Below, piece by piece: positions 17,907-26,809 of a stretch of DNA of 64,000 nt; position 1 is the first letter of the stretch; each line of letters begins with the position of its first letter. Below the pieces are notes generated by a model that had not been told where the DNA came from, made no database searches, and saw nothing but the letters and a program-made list of their open reading frames with translations. Both the position numbers and the translations under genes were made by a program. This DNA comes from Rhizosphaericola mali (GTDB lineage: Bacteria > Bacteroidota > Bacteroidia > Chitinophagales > Chitinophagaceae): assembly GCF_004337365.2 (NCBI RefSeq), contig NZ_CP044016.1:2294001-2358000 (forward strand), in the 5' to 3' direction.

Positions 17907-20900
17907 TTAACTGTTTTTGGTATCTATTTTTCTATATGCCCATCCAAATATCAATGGGAATACCAATAGAGAAAATAACATTGCACAAAGAATACCACCA
18001 ATGATAACCCTCGCCAATGGTCGACTACTTTCAGAACCAATTCCGTGTGATAAGGCCGCTGGCAATAAGCCGATTGCAGCCATTAATGCAGTCATCATTA
18101 CGGGTCTAATTCTGGAAAATACACCCAATCTAATCGCAGAATATAGTGGGTTTTTCTGCCCTTTTATTTGTTCTAGGTTGTGTTTAAATATTTCTATCAA
18201 TAACACTCCATCTTGAATACAAATTCCAAACAAACAGATAAATCCGATACCTGCAGAAATACTAAAATTGGTTCCCGTAATGTGCAAAGCCATGATACCT
18301 CCAACAATGGCAAATGGAACATTCAAAAATACTAAACCAGCATCCTTGAAATCTCCAAACATCATATACAATAATAAGAATATCAATAACAAACTCACTG
18401 GAACTACTTGTGCCAATCTTTTTGTAGCACGTGTTTGGTTTTCAAAATCGCCTTGCCAAACCATAGTGTAGCCCTTTTTCAACTTGATTTCTTTATTGGT
18501 TTTTGCCATAGCTTCTTCGATTGCGCTTCCCATATCACGATCACGAATAGAAAATTTCAAAGCTGCATACCTTTCGTTGTTGTCTCTAAAGATTAAACAA
18601 GCCCCCGTTTTTTCTGTAATTGTCGCTATTTCTTTTATCGGCACTTTTAAGCCAGTATTAGTTGGCACCATGATATTACCAATATCTTCAATAGAACTAC
18701 GATATTGTTCTGGAAATCTCAAACGAATATCAAATTTTTTGATACCCTCATACAAAGTAGACGCAGCTTTACCACCAATTGCTGTTTCTACAACCGCATT
18801 TGCATCTGCCGTTTCTACGCCATAGAGCGCCATTTTATTTTGATCCAAGTTGATATCCAATTCAGGTTGTCCGATATTTTGGATAACTCCTAGATCGGCA
18901 ATACCATCTACAGTACGCAAAATTTTATAGACTTTCTTTACTTGACTTTCCATATAGTCCAATGAATCTCCATAAATTTTCATACAGATAGCACCTTTAA
19001 CTCCAGATACTGCCTCCTCCACATTATCCGAAATTGGTTGTGAGAAGTTGAGATCAACTCCAGGAATCGTAGATAAAGATTTATTCATTTCTTGTATCAA
19101 TTCATCCTTAGTAATTTTAGGGCTCCAGTCTTCCTCCGGTTGCAACATTACATTGAATTCATTGTTGTAAAAACCAGCAACGTCTGTACCATCATCTGGG
19201 CGTCCAGTTTGTGCCACGACTTTGGTAACTTGAGGAAACGCCATTAATTTATCGCGTAAAATTTCCGCCACTTTAGTTGATTTCTCCAAAGAAACACTAT
19301 AAGGTAATTGCGCTCTTATGTAAATAGAGCCTTCGTCCATTTCTGGTAAAAATTCCGACCCTAAAGATCTAAAGGCATACAGACCAACCACCATAACTAC
19401 TAATGCAATTGGGATGACGACCTTTTTTCTTTTGTATGTATATCGGAATCCTTTTAGCATAATCCCTGTCAAGAAATGGACAATTGGATTATGTTTTTCA
19501 CGTACATTTTTTCTCAATAAAATGCTGATCAAAACAGGAACAAGTGTCAAAGTAAAAATCAATGCTCCCAACAATGCAAATCCCAATGTCCACGCTAATG
19601 GCGAAAACATTTTACCTTCAACTTTTTGGAAAGAGAATATTGGCAAAAGACCTGTAATGATGATTAATTTGGAATAAAAAATCGCAGTACCAAGATTACC
19701 TCCATTCTTTTTGATCATACCGAGCTTAGTCATTTTATTAAAACGATCCATCCCTCGATGCTCTGCTTCTGTACTCAATACGACAAACATACCTTCCACC
19801 ATGACCACCGCACCATCAATAATAATCCCAAAGTCAACTGCACCTAAGGATAGTAAATTAGCTGACATACCTTTTAAACTCAGACATATAAACGCGAATA
19901 ACAATGCTAAAGGTATAATAGTCGCAACTATAACTGTGGTGCGCCAGTTAAACATGAATAAGGAAACCAAAAGCGTTACTAATATCAAGCCTTCACACAA
20001 ATTATGCAATACCGTATGTGTTGCAAAATCAATCAGATCTTCACGATCATAGAAAGGAATTATTTTGGTATCTTTTGGTAATACCATTGAATTCAAATAA
20101 TCTATTTTTTCTTTAATTGCTTGTACAACTTTAGTTGGATTTTCACCCTTACGCATTACAATAATCGCTTCAACAACGTCATCTTGATCAACGATCGTAC
20201 GTTTTCCATTTTTTATTACAGCGTCTGCACGACTAACATGTCCTAATCTTGGCTGATTGGAAATAACAATTTCTGCAACATCTTTTACCAACAATGGCAC
20301 ACCATTATTATTAGAAATAATGATATTTTTTATTTCATTTATGTTGTCCAGTAATCCAATACCTCTTACTACGTATGCCTGATTATTTTTGTTGATAACA
20401 TCCCCACCTATATTAATATTACTTTTTTGAATAGCATTGTAAACGTCTAATGCAGAGATGTCCAAACTAGACAATTTACCAGGATCAACTCTTACTTCAA
20501 ATGTCTTTACCTCACCACCGAAAGCTGTAACATCAGCAACACCCGGAACCTCCTTTAATTGACGATCTACTACCCAATCTTGAATCGTTTTTAGTTCACG
20601 TACATCACGAAAGGAACTTTTTAATGTATATCTAAAAATTTCCCCTGTTGGACCAGTTGGCGGCTGTACAGAAGGAGATACATTATCTGGCAGATCAGCA
20701 TTAGGTAATAAACTATTTACCTGAATACGAGCTTCTTGATCTTGTACACCATCATCAAAAATGAGCTTTACAAAAGACAATCCAAAAATAGTTGAAGAAC
20801 GAAGACTTGTCTTTTTTTGTACAGGATTTAATGCGATTTCAATAGGTATAGTAACGTATTTCTCCACCTCTTCGGCACTTCTTCCTGGCCATTGAGTAAT

Positions 20901-21056
20901 GACAGTAATCTCCGTATTCGTTACATCTGGAAATGCCTCAATGGGCATATTTTTAAATGTGATAACACCTGCGACTAACATAGTTACCGTTGCAAACAAA
21001 ATGAAATATTTGTTCTTTAAGGAAAAGCCTATAATCGCTCTAATTAATTTATTCAT
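17907..21056 (-). CDS. CzcA/CusA family heavy-metal efflux RND permease
   Basis: This 1049-residue inner-membrane pump of the HME-RND family is a proton antiporter exporting metal ions across both membranes with the adaptor and TolC genes upstream. It has two sets of transmembrane segments with large periplasmic loops. The TM4 signature reads DFGIIIDGAVVMVEG, matching the DFGx3DGAx3 pattern of divalent-cation (Zn/Co/Cd) pumps and not the Cu/Ag pattern of CusA. The usual terminal VEN is VEG here. The start ATG gives MNKLIRAIIGFSLKNKYFIL. It is the last gene of the operon. Confidence 0.9.
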   Translation of the reverse strand: MNKLIRAIIGFSLKNKYFILFATVTMLVAGVITFKNMPIEAFPDVTNTEITVITQWPGRSAEEVEKYVTIPIEIALNPVQKKTSLRSSTIFGLSFVKLIFDDGVQDQEARIQVNSLLPNADLPDNVSPSVQPPTGPTGEIFRYTLKSSFRDVRELKTIQDWVVDRQLKEVPGVADVTAFGGEVKTFEVRVDPGKLSSLDISALDVYNAIQKSNINIGGDVINKNNQAYVVRGIGLLDNINEIKNIIISNNNGVPLLVKDVAEIVISNQPRLGHVSRADAVIKNGKRTIVDQDDVVEAIIVMRKGENPTKVVQAIKEKIDYLNSMVLPKDTKIIPFYDREDLIDFATHTVLHNLCEGLILVTLLVSLFMFNWRTTVIVATIIPLALLFAFICLSLKGMSANLLSLGAVDFGIIIDGAVVMVEGMFVVLSTEAEHRGMDRFNKMTKLGMIKKNGGNLGTAIFYSKLIIITGLLPIFSFQKVEGKMFSPLAWTLGFALLGALIFTLTLVPVLISILLRKNVREKHNPIVHFLTGIMLKGFRYTYKRKKVVIPIALVVMVVGLYAFRSLGSEFLPEMDEGSIYIRAQLPYSVSLEKSTKVAEILRDKLMAFPQVTKVVAQTGRPDDGTDVAGFYNNEFNVMLQPEEDWSPKITKDELIQEMNKSLSTIPGVDLNFSQPISDNVEEAVSGVKGAICMKIYGDSLDYMESQVKKVYKILRTVDGIADLGVIQNIGQPELDINLDQNKMALYGVETADANAVVETAIGGKAASTLYEGIKKFDIRLRFPEQYRSSIEDIGNIMVPTNTGLKVPIKEIATITEKTGACLIFRDNNERYAALKFSIRDRDMGSAIEEAMAKTNKEIKLKKGYTMVWQGDFENQTRATKRLAQVVPVSLLLIFLLLYMMFGDFKDAGLVFLNVPFAIVGGIMALHITGTNFSISAGIGFICLFGICIQDGVLLIEIFKHNLEQIKGQKNPLYSAIRLGVFSRIRPVMMTALMAAIGLLPAALSHGIGSESSRPLARVIIGGILCAMLFSLLVFPLIFGWAYRKIDTKNS

Positions 21057-21119
21057 TTATGTAATTATTTGGAAGTAAAACTTAACATTTTACTACATAA
21101 GATTAAAAGATTGATTTGC

Positions 21120-22220
21120 TTATCCATTCAATTCCTGATATAAGAGTAATGCTTGTGTCGCAATAACTACATCTCCTGGTTGCACTCCAGATTTGATATA
21201 AGTATAACCTCCTACAGTTGTACCCACGGATACGGGTGTTATTTTAATGTCATTTTTCCCTTTATAAATCAAAACATAATATTGGCTATTATCAAATACC
21301 AAAGATTTGGAAGGTATTGCTAATGCTTCACCACCCTCATTTTGAATCACACTTACTGTTGTAAACATTTGTGGTTTTAATTTATAGTCGGTATTAGGTA
21401 ATACTATTTTAATCTTTAACACTTTACTATTTGGATCCAAAACATTCATTACCTCACTGATCGTACCATTAAATACTCTATCTGGATAAGCAAGTGTAGT
21501 TACCTCAGCCTTATCTCCTTTACGCACATCTTGTATACTTGATTCATATACATTTGCCATTACCCATACATTTTTCAAATCAGAAATGGTAAATAATGGA
21601 TTACTGTTGTCCGAACGAATAAAAGTATTATTAGAAACAAATTTCTCAACAACAAATCCACTGATAGGAGCTTTTATTATAGACACATCTCCAGTCTTAC
21701 CTCCTACTGCATTGATTTTTAAAACCTGCTCTACTCTGTTTAATTCAGATTGTGCTTGTTGATAATTATTTTCGGCAGTTGCTAAATCGGTCTGGGAACT
21801 TAATCCACTTTTGAATAAGGATTTTGCTGCATCCAACGACTTTTTTGCTAGAGATAAATTAGCTTGCGCATTGATCAAACTTGAATTCAAATCTGCCACA
21901 TCAGAGCTCCGAATGGTTCCTAACACTTGTCCTGCTTTTACATAGTCACCTAACATCACACGCATATTGGATATATTACCACTCACTTGAGGATAAATAC
22001 GCACTACATTATCTTGATTATAATCTACCATACCTGTCAAAGTGACGGCATCCATCCTTTGAATCATTTTTGCAGTATCGAAATCAATTGTTTTCAATAA
22101 AGAATCAGGTATTGTATATGGTGCATCAGCAGTCTTATCCTTAGGTTTGGATTTACAAGAAAATAAGGAGAACACTGTCGCACTGATAAGAACTGTATTT
22201 TTTAAAAAGTTATAAAGCAT
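21120..22220 (-). CDS. RND efflux periplasmic adaptor lipoprotein (CzcB/CusB family)
   Basis: This 366-residue membrane-fusion protein links the RND permease to the outer-membrane channel. It has a lipoprotein signal with lipobox LFSC (Cys at about residue 22), a barrel-sandwich half-motif (VRIYPQVSGNISNMRVMLGDYVKAGQVLGTI, about 72-105), a coiled-coil hairpin (about 110-165), the second half-motif (IKAPISGFVVEKFV) and a beta-barrel domain (PLFTISDLKNVWVMANVYES). No His-rich metal-binding terminus is present. It lies 63 bp upstream of the permease and 15 bp downstream of the TolC gene. Confidence 0.9.
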   Translation of the reverse strand: MLYNFLKNTVLISATVFSLFSCKSKPKDKTADAPYTIPDSLLKTIDFDTAKMIQRMDAVTLTGMVDYNQDNVVRIYPQVSGNISNMRVMLGDYVKAGQVLGTIRSSDVADLNSSLINAQANLSLAKKSLDAAKSLFKSGLSSQTDLATAENNYQQAQSELNRVEQVLKINAVGGKTGDVSIIKAPISGFVVEKFVSNNTFIRSDNSNPLFTISDLKNVWVMANVYESSIQDVRKGDKAEVTTLAYPDRVFNGTISEVMNVLDPNSKVLKIKIVLPNTDYKLKPQMFTTVSVIQNEGGEALAIPSKSLVFDNSQYYVLIYKGKNDIKITPVSVGTTVGGYTYIKSGVQPGDVVIATQALLLYQELNG

Positions 22221-22235
22221 TTTATCAATATATTA

Positions 22236-23522
22236 TTATTGGAAAAAGTTGGTGGCGGTATAGTAATTTAAATCAACAAATGATTGAATTCTTTCATATC
22301 TTAATTGATTCATATTTAAGATATTTTCTTTATAAGATTCATAAAAATCCAAAAAGTCTAATAGCCCAAGATTACGCTTTTGATAATTGATTAATACTTG
22401 GTTCTGTAATCTCTTAAAATCACCTTCGAAACTTGTATCCACTTTTTGGTACATTTTATCAACATCCAAAGATTTTTGAAGCGCTCGGTACACCGTTTCT
22501 TGTATATTTAATGTAGTACTACTTTCTGTAACCTTAGACATGTCAATACTTCGATGTGCAGCTTTTATGTTTCCCTGATTTCTACTAAAAAAAGGCAAAT
22601 CCATAGATACACCCACCTGATACTGATGAATTAAATAACCACCCTGTTGGTCATAATTGAACAATGCAGTCAAATCTGGAACTGCCAATGCTTTTTGGTA
22701 ATTTAAATTTAAATTATTGATATTCGTATTGGCTTTTGCTATTTTTAAATCCGTACGATTATTCATAGCAGAATCCATAAATGCTTGTAGTGAATATGTC
22801 GTAGGACTATAACGACCAATTATCTCATCTGAAACTACAGGAACTAAATTGATTCTAGGTTGTGCTATGATTACGCGCATTTCGCTTTGCAAATCATTCA
22901 TATTGTTGAGCAAGTCGTTATATTCACTTAAGATACTATACAATTGCGCTCTTACACGTACGATTTCTTTTTCCGATATATATCCATTACCCTTTTGGGT
23001 ATCAAACGCTTTTACTAAATTCTGTAAAGAAGTAATTTCTGTATTATATGCTTTGGACGATTGCTGCAAATAATACAAATTGTAAAAGTCTGATTGTAAC
23101 GTATATTTTAACGTCCTTAATAAATCCTGAAATTGAATTTCTGACAAATTAGCATTTGCCGCGGCTAGCTTTACAGATTTATTTCTTTTCCCTGCTAATT
23201 GGATCAATTGTGATACTTGTCCGACAAATTCACCATTTTTTGAAAATGGTAATACAGATTTACTGTATTGGTTGTACGCAACTTGTTGTAAGGATACGTT
23301 AGGATTGGGAAACAATTTTGCCTGAATAATCTGGGCTTTTTGAATATCAACATTGTATCGACTAGCTAATAAGTCTAAGTTATTTCTCACAAATCTAGAT
23401 TCCAAAGAATCAATATTTAAGGAAACAGTATCTGTACTTATACTTTGTGCATCAATCTTTCCAAATAGGTTAAAAGCAAACACAAAAAAAGTACAGCATG
23501 AAATCAAAAAGATTTTATGCAT
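22236..23522 (-). CDS. TolC family outer-membrane efflux channel
   Basis: This 428-residue outer-membrane protein has a signal peptide ending KIDAQ (about residue 26), then two repeated OEP halves rich in long helices with periodic Ala/Leu/Gln. Examples are SRYNVDIQKAQIIQAKLFPNPNVSL near 60-85 and IAKANTNINNLNLNYQKALAVPDLTALF near 260-290. It forms the outer exit duct of the metal efflux system (CzcC/CusC role). It is the first classical gene of the operon, preceded by the small His-rich protein after 54 bp. Confidence 0.9.
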   Translation of the reverse strand: MHKIFLISCCTFFVFAFNLFGKIDAQSISTDTVSLNIDSLESRFVRNNLDLLASRYNVDIQKAQIIQAKLFPNPNVSLQQVAYNQYSKSVLPFSKNGEFVGQVSQLIQLAGKRNKSVKLAAANANLSEIQFQDLLRTLKYTLQSDFYNLYYLQQSSKAYNTEITSLQNLVKAFDTQKGNGYISEKEIVRVRAQLYSILSEYNDLLNNMNDLQSEMRVIIAQPRINLVPVVSDEIIGRYSPTTYSLQAFMDSAMNNRTDLKIAKANTNINNLNLNYQKALAVPDLTALFNYDQQGGYLIHQYQVGVSMDLPFFSRNQGNIKAAHRSIDMSKVTESSTTLNIQETVYRALQKSLDVDKMYQKVDTSFEGDFKRLQNQVLINYQKRNLGLLDFLDFYESYKENILNMNQLRYERIQSFVDLNYYTATNFFQ

Positions 23523-23576
23523 ATTTAAATTATAATTTATATTTAAAATTATTCGAAATTTTCGAAAAAATATCTC

Positions 23577-24002
23577 TTAAACGAAAGTTATTTTTTGAGG
23601 CGGCGGCGGCACAATATTTTGTATATACAAATAATTGTATCCATTTTTCCAAATAGTATATTGAGTGTTCTTATATAAAAAGACAATAGGTTTTAAGCCC
23701 TGAATTTTAAGCTCTGGTAGAGTATACTCTACAAATTTAGGAGAAAGGGAATGATGTGATTTCGCATGATTATGCAAACCCTCATCATTAGCGTCATTAT
23801 AGGAATCAGAATGGTGAACATTCTCATAAACAAATTCCCAAAAAGAATCTATCTGATTAAAAGATCCTATGCTTTGCAAATTTCTTTTGGGAATACCTCG
23901 ACCACGCTCTCCCCCATGTACGCTCATATTCAAAATCTGCAATGCGAGGAAAAGAACCAAAAGCTTAAATGTAATATGTTTTATTCTCTTAATATATCTC
24001 AT
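23577..24002 (-). CDS. Small exported His-rich protein preceding the metal efflux operon
   Basis: This 141-residue protein has no family I recognise. It starts with a basic N-terminus and one hydrophobic segment (FKLLVLFLALQIL, residues 12-24), consistent with a signal peptide or anchor. The middle carries a His/Asp-rich stretch (NVHHSDSYND, then GLHNHAKSHH, about residues 61-84), and the C-terminus ends in a proline run (PPPP) before QKITFV. Its position at the head of the czc-type operon on the same strand and the histidines suggest periplasmic metal binding or sensing; this is inference. Coding is supported by the clean frame and tight spacing. Confidence 0.65.
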   Translation of the reverse strand: MRYIKRIKHITFKLLVLFLALQILNMSVHGGERGRGIPKRNLQSIGSFNQIDSFWEFVYENVHHSDSYNDANDEGLHNHAKSHHSLSPKFVEYTLPELKIQGLKPIVFLYKNTQYTIWKNGYNYLYIQNIVPPPPQKITFV

Positions 24003-24045
24003 TAGCTTGTGAAGGCTCTATTTTCATTTAAATATTAGACCTACG

Positions 24046-24061
24046 AAACGAATAATCGTTT
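24046..24061. repeat. Short inverted repeat upstream of the efflux operon
   Basis: AAACGA / TCGTTT are separated by 4 nt, between the nucleotidase stop and the start of the small His-rich gene. It could be an operator for the efflux operon or a weak terminator for the sugar-nucleotide operon; it has no T-tract on the minus strand. Confidence 0.3.
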
Positions 24062-24064
24062 AAT

Positions 24065-24589
24065 TTACAATAAAATATTGGCGATTTCTTTCCAATTATG
24101 CACTCTTATATAATTCGGGTTTTCTATATTTATATTATTAGGGTGACTATACAAGATTTTTTTTCCATTGAAATGATCCAAATTACTCACTTTATCATCG
24201 ATCATATAATCTCCGAAGGTGAAAACTTTGCTTCCTACAAACGCAATTTGTTTGGGAGTAATAAATGGGAAATATTCTTTTAACCAATCTAATTTTTCAT
24301 TCAAAGACAATGGATATGTCATAGCAGCACTAACGATAAACAATTCATATTTTTCATTAATTGCATTTACTACTTCTGGAGAGTCTACCATTGGCTCCAT
24401 TGTACGAAAAAAACCAGGCTGCTCAAGCAAATAATGTAATTCTTTATAATCGGGATAAGTTTTGTTAATCTGATGCGTTTCCAATTCTTTCAAATTCAAA
24501 TCCTTATTGTAGATTTTTTTGTAAAATTTGACATATTGTGGATTGACCGCAGCCATCACATTATCCATATCTAAAATAATTCGCTCCAT
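24065..24589 (-). CDS. HAD-family 5'(3')-deoxyribonucleotidase-like phosphatase
   Basis: This 174-residue cytoplasmic HAD hydrolase is of the 5'(3')-deoxyribonucleotidase (NT5C) type. Motif I is ILDMDNVMA with nucleophile Asp7 and acid Asp9, motif II-like is FIVSAAM (about residues 84-90), and the C-terminal acidic motif is DYMIDDKVSN. Expected function is dephosphorylation of deoxynucleoside monophosphates. Its ATG shares one base with the end of the rmlD gene, so it is the third gene of that operon; the functional link to sugar-nucleotide synthesis is unclear. Confidence 0.78.
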   Translation of the reverse strand: MERIILDMDNVMAAVNPQYVKFYKKIYNKDLNLKELETHQINKTYPDYKELHYLLEQPGFFRTMEPMVDSPEVVNAINEKYELFIVSAAMTYPLSLNEKLDWLKEYFPFITPKQIAFVGSKVFTFGDYMIDDKVSNLDHFNGKKILYSHPNNINIENPNYIRVHNWKEIANILL

Positions 24590-25464
24590 TATTTTACTTC
24601 TAATTTTTCTAATTTATCAATGCATTCACGCAAACTCTCCACCCAATAACGTATGGGAATATGGAAATTTGTTTTAATTTTTTCTTTATCCAAGACTGAA
24701 TATGAAGGTCTTTTCGCGGGTGTTGGAAAATCTGTTGTTGGAATAGGATGCACATTACATGCAAATCCTGACATTTGATTAATTGCTGTTGCAAAATCAA
24801 ACCATGAGATCTCGCCTTCATTACTGAAATGATAAGTTCCCCAAGTCGGATTTTCTGTTTTTATAATAGAAACAATCGCTTCTGCAAGATCTTTTGCATA
24901 AGTCGGTGTTCCCATTTGATCAGCAACAACATTTAGATCTGTTTTATTCTGCATCAAAAAACGCATCGTTTTTACGAAATTTTTTCCGTAAGTACTATAC
25001 ACCCAAGCAGTACGAATGATGATCGCTTCTTCCAAATTAGCTACAACAGCCTGTTCTCCTTTTAATTTGGTCAAACCATAAAAATTCACAGGGTTGGTGT
25101 GATCCTCAGGTTTGTAAGGCGATTTTCCATCGCCATGAAAAACATAATCTGTAGAAACATGAATCAATTTGGCTCCAGTTTCTGCACACAATTTCGAAAT
25201 GATTTTTGGCGCAGTTTCGTTGATGGCAAAACTTAAATCTTTTTCAGATTCAGCTTTATCTACAGCTGTATAAGCTGCACAATTGATAAACCAATCGGGT
25301 TTATATTTTTCAAAAATTGCATTAATTGATTTTTCATCAGTTAAGTCCAATTCTTCTCTTGTTGTAAAAATCCAATTGAATTGAGGATATTGGGAATGCA
25401 GTTCTTTTAATTCACTACCCAATTGCCCATTTGCACCAGTAACTACGACGGTTGGTAAAGCCAT
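24589..25464 (-). CDS. rfbD: dTDP-4-dehydrorhamnose reductase
   Basis: This 291-residue short-chain-type reductase catalyses the last step of dTDP-L-rhamnose synthesis. The NAD(P)-binding motif is VTGANGQLG (residues 8-16), with STDYVF at 104-109 and the catalytic YxxxK pair Tyr129/Lys133 in FYGLTKLKGE. The length is normal. It lies 3 bp downstream of the DegT aminotransferase gene. RmlA, B and C are not in this window, so either they are elsewhere or the enzyme reduces a related 4-keto sugar. Confidence 0.88.
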   Translation of the reverse strand: MALPTVVVTGANGQLGSELKELHSQYPQFNWIFTTREELDLTDEKSINAIFEKYKPDWFINCAAYTAVDKAESEKDLSFAINETAPKIISKLCAETGAKLIHVSTDYVFHGDGKSPYKPEDHTNPVNFYGLTKLKGEQAVVANLEEAIIIRTAWVYSTYGKNFVKTMRFLMQNKTDLNVVADQMGTPTYAKDLAEAIVSIIKTENPTWGTYHFSNEGEISWFDFATAINQMSGFACNVHPIPTTDFPTPAKRPSYSVLDKEKIKTNFHIPIRYWVESLRECIDKLEKLEVK

Positions 25465-25467
25465 TGA

Positions 25468-26598
25468 TTATTTGTTTACAAATTCTAATATAGATGAAGT
25501 AATATATTCCAATTGTTCATTATCCAATTCTGTATGCATTGGTAAAGAGACAACTCTTGTGGACAACCAATCTGTATTTGGTAATTCAAATTGCATTCCA
25601 CCAAAATCTTTAAACATTTGTTGCTTGTGCGCAGGTACTGGATAATAAATCATAGCAGGAATTCCTTTGCCTTGCAAATGAGCTATTAATGCATCACGAT
25701 CTACATTTTCCAATTGAATGGTATATTGGTGAAATACATGCAAATTGTCCGCAGCACGGAAAGGTGTAGTAATTTTTTCACAAGAGGCAAATGCTTGATC
25801 ATAATAATCTGCCGCACGTCTTCTATTTGCAATATACGTATCTAAATGTCCTAACTTGATATCCAAAATTGCCGCTTGAATCGTATCCAAACGAGAATTT
25901 ACACCAACAACCTCATGATAATAACGTTTATTCGCTCCATGTGCAGAGATCATTTTAACCTTTGCAGCTAATTGATCATCATCTGTAAAAATGGCACCAC
26001 CGTCACCATATCCACCCAAATTTTTAGATGGGAAAAAAGACGTTGCCCCAAATTTACCAATCGTACCAGCTTTTTTAGTCGTTCCGTTTTTATACGTATA
26101 ATCAGCCCCAATAGCTTGCGCACAATCTTCAACCACAGGAATATCATGTGCATCCGCGATAGCCATAATTTCTTCCATATTCGCCACTTGACCATATAAA
26201 TGGACAGGGACAATAGCTTTTGTTTTTGGCGTGATAGCATTTTTTACAGATTCGGGATCCATACAAAATGTCTTTTTATCTACATCAACAAATACCGGTT
26301 TGAAATGCAATAATGCAATCACCTCTGCAGTAGCAATAAAGGTAAAAGAGGGAGTAATTACTTCATCTCCAGGTTGTAAACCCAATGCCATTAAAGCAAT
26401 TTGCAACGCATCTGTACCATTAGCACAAGGAAGTACATGTTTAACGCCTAAATAATTTGCTAAATTATTTGAAAAATCTTGAACCGGTTTTCCATTAATA
26501 AATGCTGAACTTTCTAAAACATTGATAACTGCTGTATCTATTTCTGATTTTAGAGCGTGGTATTGACTTTTCAAGTCAACCATCTGTATTGGACGCAT
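25468..26598 (-). CDS. DegT/DnrJ/EryC1/StrS family sugar-nucleotide aminotransferase
   Basis: This 376-residue PLP enzyme aminates a keto-sugar nucleotide for surface polysaccharide. PLP contacts are visible: NGTDALQIAL (about 60-69), EDCAQAIGA with Asp158, and the Schiff-base lysine Lys192 in FFPSKNLGGYGDGG. Sequence style resembles WbpE/WlbC-type enzymes acting on UDP-3-keto-GlcNAcA, but the substrate cannot be fixed from sequence. It is the first gene of the three-gene minus-strand operon, divergent from gcvP over a 211-bp AT-rich spacer. Confidence 0.88.
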   Translation of the reverse strand: MRPIQMVDLKSQYHALKSEIDTAVINVLESSAFINGKPVQDFSNNLANYLGVKHVLPCANGTDALQIALMALGLQPGDEVITPSFTFIATAEVIALLHFKPVFVDVDKKTFCMDPESVKNAITPKTKAIVPVHLYGQVANMEEIMAIADAHDIPVVEDCAQAIGADYTYKNGTTKKAGTIGKFGATSFFPSKNLGGYGDGGAIFTDDDQLAAKVKMISAHGANKRYYHEVVGVNSRLDTIQAAILDIKLGHLDTYIANRRRAADYYDQAFASCEKITTPFRAADNLHVFHQYTIQLENVDRDALIAHLQGKGIPAMIYYPVPAHKQQMFKDFGGMQFELPNTDWLSTRVVSLPMHTELDNEQLEYITSSILEFVNK

Positions 26599-26779
26599 GA
26601 TCTACATATATTTTAATGCTGGCGAAAATACGTCAAACTGAATAGAATAACCAAAAGAACGGCATTTTAACACAATTGTAATATCATAATAATAAATGGA
26701 AGAAAGAATTTTCAACATTATACATAGATATATGTGCATATTGTTTACGCTTAACAATTTATTATTCTTTGTTTTACGT

Positions 26780-26787
26780 TAAATTTG
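26780..26787 (+). promoter_or_regulatory. -7 promoter box for gcvP
   Basis: TAAATTTG is an exact TAnnTTTG match, 22 bp before the gcvP start codon, giving a normal short leader. No clear -33 TTG is seen at about 20 bp. No glycine riboswitch-like structure is visible; the leader is too short for one. Confidence 0.5.
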
Positions 26788-26809
26788 CGGCACTTATATA
26801 CATTTTACA

